This document shows positions 28,743 through 38,526 of a stretch of 64,000 bases of DNA, one piece after another. Origin of the DNA: Ensifer sp. USDA 6670 (GTDB lineage: Bacteria > Pseudomonadota > Alphaproteobacteria > Rhizobiales > Rhizobiaceae). Each line of letters starts with the position of its first letter. The stretch's first letter is position 1. The notes below the pieces were generated by a model, which saw only the letters and a list, made by a program, of their open reading frames with translations, made no database searches and was not told where the DNA came from. The DNA is taken from positions 1 to 64,000 of the forward strand of contig ATWE01000016.1 of assembly GCA_000421085.1 (NCBI GenBank). Reading direction: 5' to 3'. A program made the position numbers and the translations under genes.

Positions 28743-30212
28743 ATGCCTGCCGTGCAGGAAACCATTGATCAGGTCCGCCAGATCGACGTGGACCAGTATA
28801 AATACGGCTTCGAGACGACGATCGAGATGGACCTGGCTCCGAAGGGGCTGTCCGAGGATATTATCCGCCTGATCTCGTCCAAGAAGAACGAACCGGAATG
28901 GATGCTCGAATGGCGCCTCGAGGCTTATCGCCGCTGGCAGACCATGGAGGAGCCGACCTGGGCGCGCGTCCGCTATCCGAAGATCGACTTCAACGACATT
29001 CATTATTACGCGGCGCCGAAGGGCACGACCGGGCCGAAGTCGCTCGACGAGGTCGACCCGGAGCTCCTCAAGGTCTACGAGAAGCTCGGCATTCCGCTGA
29101 AGGAACAGGAGATTCTCGCCGGCGTCGAGAAGTCGAAGATCGCCGTCGATGCGGTGTTCGATTCGGTCTCCGTCGTCACCACCTTCAAGGAAGAGCTGAA
29201 GAAGGCCGGCGTCATCTTCATGTCGATCTCCGAGGCGATGCGGGAGCATCCCGACCTCGTGCGGAAGTATCTCGGTACGGTCGTACCGCAGTCGGACAAC
29301 TTCTATGCGACGCTGAACTCAGCGGTCTTTACCGACGGTTCCTTCGTCTATGTGCCGAAGGGCGTTCGGTGCCCGATGGAGCTTTCGACCTATTTCCGCA
29401 TCAACGAGAAGAACACGGGCCAGTTCGAGCGTACGCTGATCATCGCCGACGAAGGCGCCTATGTCTCCTATCTCGAAGGCTGCACGGCGCCGCAACGCGA
29501 CGAGAACCAGCTTCATGCGGCAGTGGTCGAACTGATTGCGCTCGACGATGCCGAAATCAAGTATTCGACGGTGCAGAACTGGTATCCTGGCGACAAGCAG
29601 GGCAAGGGCGGCATCTATAATTTCGTGACCAAGCGTGGCGATTGCCGCGGCAAGAACTCGAAGATCTCCTGGACTCAGGTCGAGACCGGTTCGGCGATCA
29701 CCTGGAAGTATCCGTCCTGCATCCTGCGCGGCGACGGTTCGCGCGGCGAGTTCTACTCGATCGCGGTTTCCAATGGTCACCAGCAGATCGACTCGGGCAC
29801 GAAGATGATCCACCTCGGCAAGAACACGTCGAGCCGCATCATCTCCAAGGGCATTGCGGCCGGTGTTTCGGAAAACACCTATCGCGGTCAGGTCTCGGCG
29901 CACCGCAAGGCCGAGAACGCCCGCAACTTCACGCAGTGCGATTCGCTTCTGATCGGCGACCGGTGCGGTGCGCACACGGTGCCCTATATCGAGGCGAAGA
30001 ATTCGACGGCGCAGTTCGAGCACGAGGCGACGACGTCCAAGATTTCCGAGGACCAGCTTTTCTACTGCCTGCAGCGCGGCATTCCGGAAGAGGCTGCGAT
30101 CGCTCTGATCGTCAACGGCTTCGTCAAGGAAGTCATTCAGGAATTGCCGATGGAATTCGCCGTCGAGGCGCAGAAGCTGATCGGCATCTCGCTCGAAGGA
30201 TCCGTGGGCTGA
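28743..30212 (+). CDS. sufB: Fe-S cluster assembly scaffold subunit SufB
   Basis: 489 residues from the ATG at 28743 with a GGAGA site; an upstream start would add 15 unconserved residues. The SufBD beta-helix core shows [36 protein letters not shown] and [12 protein letters not shown] with the Cys used in cluster formation, plus [19 protein letters not shown]. SufB with SufC and SufD builds Fe-S clusters using sulfur from SufS. Very high conservation along its length. Followed by sufC, sufD, sufS, sufT and sufA. Confidence 0.97.
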   Translation: MPAVQETIDQVRQIDVDQYKYGFETTIEMDLAPKGLSEDIIRLISSKKNEPEWMLEWRLEAYRRWQTMEEPTWARVRYPKIDFNDIHYYAAPKGTTGPKSLDEVDPELLKVYEKLGIPLKEQEILAGVEKSKIAVDAVFDSVSVVTTFKEELKKAGVIFMSISEAMREHPDLVRKYLGTVVPQSDNFYATLNSAVFTDGSFVYVPKGVRCPMELSTYFRINEKNTGQFERTLIIADEGAYVSYLEGCTAPQRDENQLHAAVVELIALDDAEIKYSTVQNWYPGDKQGKGGIYNFVTKRGDCRGKNSKISWTQVETGSAITWKYPSCILRGDGSRGEFYSIAVSNGHQQIDSGTKMIHLGKNTSSRIISKGIAAGVSENTYRGQVSAHRKAENARNFTQCDSLLIGDRCGAHTVPYIEAKNSTAQFEHEATTSKISEDQLFYCLQRGIPEEAAIALIVNGFVKEVIQELPMEFAVEAQKLIGISLEGSVG

Positions 30213-30285
30213 GGCCCGTCCGAATACCGAACCGGCGCACGTTGTGCGCGATAGAAGATTTCGTTTCCCAAGAGGACGAACACAC

Positions 30286-31041
30286 ATGCTTGAAATCAAG
30301 AACCTGCACGCACGCATCGCCGAGGACGGCACCGAGATCATCCGCGGCCTGAACCTGACGGTGAAGGCTGGCGAAGTCGCGGCCATCATGGGGCCGAACG
30401 GCTCCGGCAAATCGACGCTCTCCTATATCCTGTCCGGGCGCGAAGATTATGAAGTGACCGAAGGCGACATCCTTTATAACGGCGAAAGCATCCTGGAGCT
30501 CGACGCTTCGGAGCGTGCTGCAAAGGGCATCTTCCTCGCGTTCCAGTATCCGGTCGAGATCCCGGGCGTCGCCACCATGCAGTTCCTGAAGGTGGCGATG
30601 AACGAACAGCGCAAGTATCGCGGCGAAGAGGAATTGACGACGCCGGAATTCATGCGCCGCGTCAAGGAAGCTGCCGCCGAGCTGAAGATCGCGCCCGATA
30701 TGCTGCGCCGTCCGCTCAATGTCGGCTTCTCGGGCGGCGAGAAGAAGCGCGCGGAAATCCTGCAGATGGCTCTGCTCGAGCCGAAGCTCTGCGTTCTCGA
30801 CGAGACCGACTCCGGACTCGACATCGATGCGCTGAAGATCGTTGCCGATGGCGTCAACGCACTGCGCTCGCCGGATCGTGCTGTCGTCGTCATCACGCAC
30901 TACCAGCGCCTGCTCAACTACATCGTTCCCGACACCGTCCACGTCCTTTACAAGGGCCAGGTCATCAAGTCCGGCGACAAGACGCTGGCGCACGAACTCG
31001 AGGCCAACGGCTACGCGGATATCATCGAGGCGGCAGCCTGA
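30286..31041 (+). CDS. sufC: Fe-S assembly ATPase SufC
   Basis: 251 residues from the ATG at 30286 (MLEIKNLHARIAEDG). ABC-type ATPase: Walker A MGPNGSGKST, signature NVGFSGGEKKRAEILQMALL, Walker B CVLDETDSGLD and H-loop VVITHYQRLL. It drives conformational change in the SufB-SufD complex in the cytosol; despite the ABC fold it is not a transporter. Spaced 73 bases after sufB, 22 before sufD. Confidence 0.97.
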   Translation: MLEIKNLHARIAEDGTEIIRGLNLTVKAGEVAAIMGPNGSGKSTLSYILSGREDYEVTEGDILYNGESILELDASERAAKGIFLAFQYPVEIPGVATMQFLKVAMNEQRKYRGEEELTTPEFMRRVKEAAAELKIAPDMLRRPLNVGFSGGEKKRAEILQMALLEPKLCVLDETDSGLDIDALKIVADGVNALRSPDRAVVVITHYQRLLNYIVPDTVHVLYKGQVIKSGDKTLAHELEANGYADIIEAAA

Positions 31042-31063
31042 CGCCTGTCGAAGGAGTGTTCGA

Positions 31064-32341
31064 ATGAATATGCAACAGGCCATAAAAATGACGGCGGCCG
31101 AAACGGCGCTCGTCGATGCCTATACGGCGCAGATCGGTGATCTGCCGGGCGACGGCGCCGTGCTGTCGCTGCGCGACACGCTGGTTCACGAGTTGAAGAC
31201 GGCAGGTCTGCCGACGCGCCGCGTCGAAGCCTGGCATTATACCGACCTGCGCACGCTGCTGCGAGCGGTGCCGGCGGCCGATCCGACCGCCTTTGCCGAG
31301 CGCGTGGAGCCGGTTGTTCCGGGGTCGTCTGTTCTGTCCGTGCGCAACGGCCAAGCGGATATCAAGAACGTTCCCGAGCATTTGACGGCGCGTTCCTATA
31401 CCGAGAGCCTGCTCGATGGTTCGGCGGTAGCCGGGCTTTCCGTGCTCGGCTCGGACGATGCGATCGGCCGGATCAATGGCGGCCTCGTTCGCGGCGGACT
31501 GGAAATTGCCGTCGCCGCCGGCGCGCAGATCGAAGCTCCGATCGAAATCCAGGTGGTTCAGAGTCATGGTCAGGCGCATACGCGCTTTCCGGTTTCCTTC
31601 GGCGCCGGCGCGAAAGCGACGGTGATCGAGCGCCATCTTTGCACAAATGCCGAGCCGAGCTTCGTTTCCTCGGTAAGCGACGTGACGCTTGCAGACGGCG
31701 CCGACGTGATCTGGATCATCCTGCAGCAGCAGGGTCCGGCCGATACGCATCTCGGTCAGATCCGCTTCGATCTCGGCAAGGACGCGAAGCTGCACCTCTT
31801 CGTCATCAATGCCGGCGGGAAGCTGGTCCGTCAGGAGTTGCATGGCCGTGCGAGCGGCGAGGGCTCCGACCTCACGCTGCGCGGGATCAACCTGCTCGGC
31901 GGCGACAGCCACACGGATCTGACGTTCACGTTGAGCCATGACGTGCCGCACACGACATCGAGCGAGATCATCCGCAACGTCGTCTTCGATCGGGCGAAGG
32001 GCGTGTTTCAGGGCAAGATCCTGGTCGCACAGGATGCGCAGAAGACCGACGCGAAAATGTCCTGCAACACGCTGCTCCTGTCCGACGACGCCGATTTTTC
32101 GGCGAAGCCGGAACTCGAAATCTTTGCAGATGACGTGCAGTGCGGTCACGGTGCAACGGTCATCGATATCGATCACACGCAGCTCTTCTACCTTCTCGCT
32201 CGCGGCATTCCGGAAAACAAGGCGCGTGCGATGCTCGTCAATGCTTTCGTCGCCGAGATCGTCGAGGAATTGGAAGACGACGAGGCGCTGGTCGAGGCGC
32301 TGGAAGACATCGTCGCGGCCTGGCTCGAAAAGCACGCCTGA
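31064..32341 (+). CDS. sufD: Fe-S assembly protein SufD
   Basis: 425 residues from the ATG at 31064 with a GGAG site. N-terminal helical part (TRRVEAWHYTDLRTLL, the usual SufD motif), then the SufBD beta-helix (GINLLGGDSHTDLTFTLSHD, VFQGKILVAQDAQKTDAKMS, ADDVQCGHGATVIDID). It pairs with SufB and is needed for iron entry. The C-terminus contains LLARGIPENKARAMLVNAF, equivalent to the SufB ending. Confidence 0.95.
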   Translation: MNMQQAIKMTAAETALVDAYTAQIGDLPGDGAVLSLRDTLVHELKTAGLPTRRVEAWHYTDLRTLLRAVPAADPTAFAERVEPVVPGSSVLSVRNGQADIKNVPEHLTARSYTESLLDGSAVAGLSVLGSDDAIGRINGGLVRGGLEIAVAAGAQIEAPIEIQVVQSHGQAHTRFPVSFGAGAKATVIERHLCTNAEPSFVSSVSDVTLADGADVIWIILQQQGPADTHLGQIRFDLGKDAKLHLFVINAGGKLVRQELHGRASGEGSDLTLRGINLLGGDSHTDLTFTLSHDVPHTTSSEIIRNVVFDRAKGVFQGKILVAQDAQKTDAKMSCNTLLLSDDADFSAKPELEIFADDVQCGHGATVIDIDHTQLFYLLARGIPENKARAMLVNAFVAEIVEELEDDEALVEALEDIVAAWLEKHA

Positions 32342-32353
32342 TTGGATAAAGAC

Positions 32354-33598
32354 ATGGAACATCCTGCGCCGCCGGTAGCGGCATACGACGTCGAAGCGGT
32401 CAGGAAGGATTTCCCGATCCTTTCACGGACGGTCTATGGAAAGCCGCTCGTCTATCTGGACAACGGCGCGTCGGCGCAGAAGCCGCAGCTCGTCATCGAC
32501 GCCGTTGCCCATGCCTATTCCAACGAATATGCCAACGTCCACCGCGGCCTGCATTTCCTGTCGAATGCCGCGACGGAGGCCTACGAACAGGCGCGCGAAA
32601 AGGTTCGCCGCTTCCTGAATGCCCCGTCGGTTGACAACATCATCTTCACCAAGTCCTCGACCGAGGCGATCAACACGGTCGCTTACGGCTATGGAATGCC
32701 GAAACTTGGCGAGGCGGATGAGATCGTCATCTCGATCATGGAGCATCACTCCAACATCGTTCCCTGGCACTTTATTCGTGAGCGGCAGGGCGCGAAGCTC
32801 GTCTGGGCGCCGATCGACGACGACGGCGCATTCCACATCGAGGACTTCGTCAAATGCCTGACGGAGCGGACGAAGCTCATCGCCATCACGCACATGTCGA
32901 ACGCGCTGGGCACGGTGGTTCCGGTCAAGGAGATCTGCCGCATTGCCCGCGAGCGCGGCATTCCGGTGCTTGTCGACGGCAGCCAGGGTGCGGTGCATAT
33001 GCCGGTCGACGTCCAGGACATCGATTGCGACTGGTATGTGATGACCGGTCACAAGCTCTACGGTCCTTCCGGCATCGGCGTGCTCTATGGCAAGACCGAA
33101 CGGCTGAAGGAAATGCGCCCCTTCATGGGTGGTGGCGAGATGATCGAGGAAGTGACCGAGGACCGCGTCACCTACAACGATCCGCCGCATCGCTTCGAGG
33201 CCGGTACGCCGCCGATCGTCCAGGCGATCGGGCTCGGCTATGCGCTCGATTACATGGAGAAGGTCGGCCGCGAGGCGATCAGGGCACATGAGGCGAGCTT
33301 GACGGCCTATGCCCGCGAACGCCTGTCCTCGATCAATTCGCTTCGGGTCTTCGGCGACGCACCCGGCAAGGGGAGTATCTTTTCCTTCGAGATCGCCGGC
33401 ATCCATGCTCATGACGTGTCGATGGTCATCGACCGTGCCGGCATTGCCGTGCGCGCCGGAACACATTGTGCGCAGCCACTCTTGAAACGGTTCGGCGTCA
33501 CCTCCACATGCCGGGCGTCCTTCGGTCTTTACAACACCCGGGCCGAGGTCGATGCGCTGGCGGACGCGCTGGAACACGCACGCAAGTTTTTCGCTTAG
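32354..33598 (+). CDS. sufS: SufS-type cysteine desulfurase
   Basis: 414 residues from the ATG at 32354. Group II desulfurase: DFPILSRTVYGKPLVYLDNG, PLP lysine in MTGHKLYGPSGIG, and catalytic Cys in RAGTHCAQPLLKRFG with the short loop typical of SufS. It donates persulfide sulfur, normally through SufE or SufU, neither of which is encoded here. It is the second desulfurase of the operon and begins 12 bases after sufD. Confidence 0.95.
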   Translation: MEHPAPPVAAYDVEAVRKDFPILSRTVYGKPLVYLDNGASAQKPQLVIDAVAHAYSNEYANVHRGLHFLSNAATEAYEQAREKVRRFLNAPSVDNIIFTKSSTEAINTVAYGYGMPKLGEADEIVISIMEHHSNIVPWHFIRERQGAKLVWAPIDDDGAFHIEDFVKCLTERTKLIAITHMSNALGTVVPVKEICRIARERGIPVLVDGSQGAVHMPVDVQDIDCDWYVMTGHKLYGPSGIGVLYGKTERLKEMRPFMGGGEMIEEVTEDRVTYNDPPHRFEAGTPPIVQAIGLGYALDYMEKVGREAIRAHEASLTAYARERLSSINSLRVFGDAPGKGSIFSFEIAGIHAHDVSMVIDRAGIAVRAGTHCAQPLLKRFGVTSTCRASFGLYNTRAEVDALADALEHARKFFA

Positions 33599-33608
33599 GG
33601 AGACGGAC

Positions 33609-33989
33609 ATGAGTCTCGAGCAAACACAAGAAAAAGTCGACGTCCGCGAAGGTATCGTTCATTCGGCCATTCCGCCGGAGGAACTGGCGCGCCTCAGCGA
33701 CGACATCATCGCGGCGCTCAAAACCGTCTACGATCCGGAAATACCGGCGGACATCTTCGAACTCGGTCTCATCTACAAGATCGACATTGAAGACGACCGG
33801 ATGGTGAAGATCGACATGACGCTGACCGCACCGGGCTGCCCCGTTGCCGGTGAGATGCCGGGCTGGGTCGAAAATGCCGTCGGCGCAGTCGAGGGCGTTT
33901 CGGGCGTCGAAGTATCGATGACCTTCGATCCGCCGTGGACGCCTGACCGGATGTCGGAAGAGGCGCAGGTTGCGCTCGGCTGGTATTGA
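33609..33989 (+). CDS. SufT-like DUF59 (MIP18-family) Fe-S maturation protein
   Basis: 126 residues from the ATG at 33609, 10 bases after sufS with a GGAGAC site. The DUF59 core is LKTVYDPEIPADIFELGLIY followed by TLTAPGCPVAGEMP, whose Cys is invariant. The closing FDPPWTPDRMSEEAQVALGW is the family ending. Such proteins help load clusters onto target proteins. The name SufT or SufX is used in operons of this layout. Confidence 0.9.
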   Translation: MSLEQTQEKVDVREGIVHSAIPPEELARLSDDIIAALKTVYDPEIPADIFELGLIYKIDIEDDRMVKIDMTLTAPGCPVAGEMPGWVENAVGAVEGVSGVEVSMTFDPPWTPDRMSEEAQVALGWY

Positions 33990-34084
33990 GCACCTGCCGA
34001 TATTGATCCGTTGGCGCACGGGCATTACATTCAGTCTGGAAAGCGCCGGGCCTTTAACCCGGCGATACGAAGGAGATGGAGCCT

Positions 34085-34477
34085 ATGGGCTTTGCCGTAA
34101 TGAGCCTGACCGATGCCGCCGCCGGGCGCGTTCGGTCGATCGTGGAAAATGCCGGAGGCGGGGCCAAGGGCATCCGTGTCAGCATCAAGAAGGGCGGTTG
34201 CGCCGGCATGGAATATGCCATCGATCTCGTGAGCGAACCCAATTCGAAGGACGACCTGATCGAGCACCAGGATGCCAAGGTCTGGGTGGCCCCGGAGGCC
34301 GTCCTTTACCTTCTGGGCACGCAGATGGATTTCGAGACCACCACGCTGCGCTCGGGCTTCACCTTCAACAACCCTAATCAAACTTCGGCCTGCGGCTGCG
34401 GCGAGTCGGTGGAACTGAAGCCGGCCGATCTGGCAGCACTTGCCGAGCGCGGCGACGCGGTGGTCCGCGCCAACTGA
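34085..34477 (+). CDS. sufA: A-type Fe-S carrier SufA
   Basis: 130 residues from the ATG at 34085; an ATG at 34076 sits too close to its GGAG. HesB/IscA fold with the three cluster cysteines in KKGGCAGMEYAI and ACGCGES. The family receives clusters from SufBCD and passes them to apoproteins. Last gene of the operon, about 95 bases after the DUF59 gene, and followed by a RIME-like repeat that may end transcription. Confidence 0.92.
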   Translation: MGFAVMSLTDAAAGRVRSIVENAGGGAKGIRVSIKKGGCAGMEYAIDLVSEPNSKDDLIEHQDAKVWVAPEAVLYLLGTQMDFETTTLRSGFTFNNPNQTSACGCGESVELKPADLAALAERGDAVVRAN

Positions 34478-34491
34478 TTCCGCAGCGTATC

Positions 34492-34560
34492 CGCCCCTCA
34501 TCCGGCCTGCCGGCCACCTTCGCCCCGGCGGGGAGGTCCCGGCGGGGGGGTGAAGGGCTA
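34492..34560. repeat. RIME-like palindromic intergenic repeat after sufA
   Basis: Begins with cgcccctcatccggcctgcc and contains the palindromes ggcctgccggcc and ccccggcgggg. This is the dispersed GC-rich repeat seen between genes in Rhizobiaceae. It fills most of the gap between sufA and the convergent sthA gene and could act as a bidirectional terminator. A shorter copy is at 317-336. Confidence 0.55.
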
Positions 34561-34574
34561 TCCCGGCTCCCGTC

Positions 34575-35978
34575 TCACTCCGCCTTGATCTCTCCCATGC
34601 GGTTCCACGCGTCCAGGCCGGCGATTTTGTAGGCTTCGGCGAGGGTAGGGTAGTTGAAAGTATTCTCGACGAAATATTCGACGGTGCCCTTCAGGTTGAG
34701 GACGGCTTGTCCGATATGGACGAGTTCGGTCGCACCTTCGCCGATGATATGGACGCCGAGCAGCCGCCGCGTCCTAAGCGAGAAGATCATCTTCAAGAGT
34801 CCCGAATCCAGGCCCATGATGTGCCCGCGCGAAGTCTCGCGGAACCGCGCGATGCCGCATTCGTAGGGAATCCCGCGCTCTTTGACCTCTTCCTCCGATA
34901 GGCCGCAGGTGGAGATTTCCGGCACGGCATAGATGCCGTAGGGGAAATATTTCTGCGGCTCCTTGGCGATCGCGCCGACCGCAACGCGCGCCGCGACGCG
35001 GCCCTGTTCCATCGACGTCGAGGCGAGGCTCGGAAAGCCGACGACATCTCCCGCGGCGTAGATATTCGGAACCGTCGTCTGGAACGTTTCCGGATTGACC
35101 TTCAGCCGACCGCGGGCATCGGCCTCGAGACCTGCCGCGGGGAGATTGAGCGCATCCGTCGCGCCCATCCGACCGGCGGCGAAAAGCACCATTTCCGTCG
35201 TGATCTTGCGGCCGTTGTCGAGGGTAAGCAGCACCTTGCCGTTGTCGAGACGCTCCACTTTCTCCGCCTTCTGGCCCAGGTTCAGTTTCATCGCGCGGTC
35301 ACGCAACTGATAGGTGAAGTCCTCGACGATCTCCCGGTCGATGAAATCGAGCATGGTGGTCTTCGGGTCGATGACCGTCACCTGGATGTCGAGGGCGCTG
35401 AAGATGGTGGCGTATTCGATGCCGATGACGCCGGCGCCGATCACTACAAGCGAGCGGGGCAGTTCACGAATATCGAGCAGTTCGTCACTGTCGACGACCG
35501 TCCTGCCGTCGAAAGGCATGTAGTCGGGCCGAAAGGGCTTCGTTCCCACGGCAAGCAGGATGCTGGTTCCGGAAACGAGCATGCTTTCGTCGTCATCTTT
35601 CGAGATCTCAAGCGTCGTGGGCCCGACGAAGCTCGCCCTGCCACGGATGTGCTGTACGCGGTTTCGCGCGAACTGGTGTTCGAGCACCTCCACCTCGTGA
35701 TTGAGCGTGATGATGAGACGACGGCGCAGATCCTCGGCGCTGATTTCCTGCTTGACCCGATAGGAACGTCCGTAGAAGCCGCGCTCGCGCCAGCCGGTCA
35801 GGTTGAGCGCCGTTTCACGCAGCGTTTTCGACGGAATGGTACCGGTGTGGACGGAAACGCCACCGACCCGCTTTCCCTGTTCGATGACGAGCACCTTCTT
35901 GCCAAGCTTCGCGGCCTGGATGGCGCCCCTGCGCCCGGCCGGACCACTGCCGACGACGATGAGATCGTACTGGTTCAT
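34575..35978 (-). CDS. sthA: Soluble Si-specific NAD(P)+ transhydrogenase
   Basis: 467 residues from the ATG at 35978; the frame continues 36 codons upstream without support. Flavoprotein of the disulfide reductase superfamily: VVGSGPAGRRGAIQAAKLGK binds FAD, and the usual CxxxxC active site is replaced by HTGTIPSKTLRETA, which marks SthA. A second dinucleotide site is VIGAGVIGIEYATIF, and the interface domain ends the protein. It moves hydride from NADPH to NAD+ in the cytosol. Single gene, convergent with the suf operon. Confidence 0.92.
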   Translation of the reverse strand: MNQYDLIVVGSGPAGRRGAIQAAKLGKKVLVIEQGKRVGGVSVHTGTIPSKTLRETALNLTGWRERGFYGRSYRVKQEISAEDLRRRLIITLNHEVEVLEHQFARNRVQHIRGRASFVGPTTLEISKDDDESMLVSGTSILLAVGTKPFRPDYMPFDGRTVVDSDELLDIRELPRSLVVIGAGVIGIEYATIFSALDIQVTVIDPKTTMLDFIDREIVEDFTYQLRDRAMKLNLGQKAEKVERLDNGKVLLTLDNGRKITTEMVLFAAGRMGATDALNLPAAGLEADARGRLKVNPETFQTTVPNIYAAGDVVGFPSLASTSMEQGRVAARVAVGAIAKEPQKYFPYGIYAVPEISTCGLSEEEVKERGIPYECGIARFRETSRGHIMGLDSGLLKMIFSLRTRRLLGVHIIGEGATELVHIGQAVLNLKGTVEYFVENTFNYPTLAEAYKIAGLDAWNRMGEIKAE

Positions 35979-36119
35979 GAACGCTTCCCCTGCTCGGGTG
36001 AGAATCGTTGTGCGATGCGGCATTTTTCGCGCAGGCACAGCTATATCGTCAATCGCACCGTTTGATGACGTGCAATGCCGCAGCACCCTGTTCTGGATGC
36101 GTCTGCTGCATATTTTTCA

Positions 36120-36908
36120 TCAGAACAATCGAAGCCCTTTGAGGCTGACGTGGCCGTCCTTGCCGATGATGACGTGATCGTGAAGCGTAATGCCGAGCGG
36201 CTTGGCGGCCTCGGCGATGAGCTTGGTCATGTCGATGTCGGCGCGTGACGGCGTCGGGTCTCCGGAGGGATGGTTGTGCACTAGAATCAAGGCGGTAGCG
36301 GAAAGCTCTAAAGCGCGCTTGACCACCTCGCGGGGATATACGGGCGTGTGGTCGATCGTTCCTTGCTGCTGCACCTCGTCGGCGATCAGCGCGTTGCGCT
36401 TGTCGAGGAAAAGGATCCGGAACTGCTCCTTCGTCTCATGCGCCATCGCTGCATGGCAATAGTCGATCACGGCGCTCCAGGAGGACAGAACCTGCCTGTT
36501 GCGCAATTCGCTCCTGAGCATGCGGTGGCTGGCGGTCGCGACGAGCTTGAGATCGAGCGCAACGGACTCTCCGACGCCTTTGACTTCCTGAAGGAGGTGC
36601 AAGGGAGCGCCGAAGACGGCTGCCAGCGTGCCGAAGCGGTCGAGCAGCGCCTTGGCGATCGGCTTGGTATCGCGGCGGGGGATGAGGCGAAAGAGGATGA
36701 GCTCGAGGAGTTCGTAATCCGCCAGCGCCGCATCCCCGTGTTCGCGGTAGCGGGCTCTCAGGCGATCCCGATGGCCGTGATAGTGCGTGTTGCTTGCCGG
36801 CGCCGGCGCGGTTGCGACGCTGTTGCGGGTCCGCTTCTGCGGGAAAAACCGACTTTCGTCGGCGGCGTCGAAAAGGTCGTCGGGTTCGGCGGGCGGGGTT
36901 TTCGTCAC
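36120..36908 (-). CDS. radC: RadC-family JAB-domain protein
   Basis: 262 residues from a GTG at 36908 that overlaps the map stop by four bases (GTGA). The first 45 residues are low-complexity. An HhH-like segment follows ([20 protein letters not shown]), then the JAB/MPN metalloprotease-like domain with [14 protein letters not shown] (HxH-X7-S-x2-D). Despite its name the family is not shown to repair DNA; some members are linked to mobile elements, but this copy sits in a housekeeping operon with map. Confidence 0.92.
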   Translation of the reverse strand: MTKTPPAEPDDLFDAADESRFFPQKRTRNSVATAPAPASNTHYHGHRDRLRARYREHGDAALADYELLELILFRLIPRRDTKPIAKALLDRFGTLAAVFGAPLHLLQEVKGVGESVALDLKLVATASHRMLRSELRNRQVLSSWSAVIDYCHAAMAHETKEQFRILFLDKRNALIADEVQQQGTIDHTPVYPREVVKRALELSATALILVHNHPSGDPTPSRADIDMTKLIAEAAKPLGITLHDHVIIGKDGHVSLKGLRLF

Positions 36909-37744
36909 GCGTCGCCCACAACGTGAATGCCGGGCTTGAAGAGACCGGCCGGTGAGAGCGTGAATATTTCACAGCCGTCCGCCGTGACGCCCACCGTGTG
37001 TTCGTATTGTGCCGACAGCGATCGATCGCGCGTAACCGCCGTCCAACCGTCCGAGAGGACCTTCACATGCGGGCGGCCAAGATTGATCATCGGTTCGATC
37101 GTGAAGATCATGCCTTCCTTGAGCTCCGGCCCGTCATTGGCGCTGCCATAGTGAAGGATATTGGGCGCGTCGTGAAAGAGCCGGCCGACGCCGTGGCCGC
37201 AGAAGTCGCGAACCACCGAGCAACGCTCGGCTTCCGCATAGGCCTGGATCGCCTCGCCGATTGCCCCCGTGCGCGCGCCGGGGCGAACCGCTGCTATGCC
37301 GCGCATCAGGCATTCATGTGTCACGTCCAGGAGGCGCTCGGCGGCACGCTTTATCTCTCCGACGGGATACATCCGGCTTGAATCACCGTGCCAGCCATCG
37401 ACCACATAGGTCACGTCGATGTTGACGATGTCTCCTTCGCGCAGTGGCTTGTCGTTGGGGATGCCGTGACAGACCACGTGATTGATCGAGGTGCACGAAG
37501 ATTTCGTGTAGCCGCGATAATTGAGGGTTGCAGGGAGTGCGCCGTGGTCCATGCCGAACTCGAAGACGAAGCGGTCGATCTCGTCCGTCGTCACGCCCGG
37601 GCTCACGCGCGCCACGAGCTCGTCAAGGCAGCGTGCGGTCACCTGACAGGCCTTGCGCATGCCTTCAAATCCCTCCGGCCCGTAAAGTCGAATGACACCG
37701 GTGTTCTTGTAGGGAGCCGCGTCGGCCTCGATGTAAGTTACCAT
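36905..37744 (-). CDS. map: Methionine aminopeptidase, type I
   Basis: 279 residues. Metal ligands appear in order: [16 protein letters not shown] (two Asp), [15 protein letters not shown] (His), [11 protein letters not shown] (Glu) and a late Glu in [10 protein letters not shown]. It removes the initiator Met from new proteins in the cytosol. A 30-residue N-terminal extension precedes the pita-bread fold, as in many alphaproteobacterial copies. The order is map then radC, with overlap; sfsA lies upstream on the same strand. Confidence 0.95.
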   Translation of the reverse strand: MVTYIEADAAPYKNTGVIRLYGPEGFEGMRKACQVTARCLDELVARVSPGVTTDEIDRFVFEFGMDHGALPATLNYRGYTKSSCTSINHVVCHGIPNDKPLREGDIVNIDVTYVVDGWHGDSSRMYPVGEIKRAAERLLDVTHECLMRGIAAVRPGARTGAIGEAIQAYAEAERCSVVRDFCGHGVGRLFHDAPNILHYGSANDGPELKEGMIFTIEPMINLGRPHVKVLSDGWTAVTRDRSLSAQYEHTVGVTADGCEIFTLSPAGLFKPGIHVVGDA

Positions 37745-37772
37745 TCCAGATTTCCGTTGTTTCAGGCGATTT

Positions 37773-38492
37773 TCATAAAACAGCAGGGACCGGTTCGTCC
37801 ACTACGATCGGTCCTGCCGCCACGATTTGCGCCGGCAACACCGCGCATTTGACCGCATAGGCCTCGACCCCGCGTGCGCTCGCCCTTTCGAAAGCACGAG
37901 CATAGACCGGGTCGAGCTCACGGCATATGCGGAAGCGACTGCAATCGCCTCTCTGGATAAGATAGAGCATGATCGCGCGGTGTCCCGCCTCGACCATATC
38001 GCCCAGTTCCTCGAGATGTTTCGCGCCGCGCTGGGTCGGGCTGTCGGGGAATTCGGCCAGACCGCGGACGCGGCTGAAATGGACGTTCTTCACCTCGACA
38101 TAGGCGAGGCCCTTTTCCGTATCACTGAGCAGAATGTCTATCCTGGAGTTGCGGCCGTATCGCTGCTCGCGCCGGAGCGTGCCGTAGGTGTGAAGATTGC
38201 CCACCTGTCCGGCCCTGATCGCCTCTTCGGCGATCCGGTTCGGCAAGCCGGTGTTGATGCCGACCAGCGTGCCGTCGGCCTCGACGATCTCCAGCATGTG
38301 GCGATACTTGCGTGTCGGACTGTCGTGTTCCGAGAGCCAGACCGGTGAGCCCGGTGTGGTCAGGCCACGCATCGAACCGGTATTCGGGCATGAACCGGTA
38401 ATTGCCGTTCCATCGGCCAGAATAGCGTCGAACAGGAAGCGCTTGTAACGCTGCACAAGCGTCGCAGGGACGAGCGGGCGAGAGAAATTCAA
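37773..38492 (-). CDS. sfsA: SfsA family DNA-binding/sugar fermentation stimulation protein
   Basis: 239 residues if started at the TTG at 38492, where homology begins ([18 protein letters not shown]) with an AGAGAG site upstream; no ATG fits, and longer readings run into phaC. Motifs: [29 protein letters not shown], and [16 protein letters not shown], a nuclease-like core. In E. coli SfsA stimulates maltose genes with CRP; the biochemical role is not settled. Located 34 bases after phaC and before map on the same strand. Confidence 0.85.
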   Translation of the reverse strand: MNFSRPLVPATLVQRYKRFLFDAILADGTAITGSCPNTGSMRGLTTPGSPVWLSEHDSPTRKYRHMLEIVEADGTLVGINTGLPNRIAEEAIRAGQVGNLHTYGTLRREQRYGRNSRIDILLSDTEKGLAYVEVKNVHFSRVRGLAEFPDSPTQRGAKHLEELGDMVEAGHRAIMLYLIQRGDCSRFRICRELDPVYARAFERASARGVEAYAVKCAVLPAQIVAAGPIVVDEPVPAVL

Positions 38493-38526
38493 GGGGATTG
38501 CACTCTCTGCGGTCAGTCGTTTCGGG

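Noticed and set aside
36120..36908. RadC as a sign of a mobile element
   Set aside because: RadC-like genes are often found on islands, but here the gene overlaps map and is flanked by core genes on both sides.
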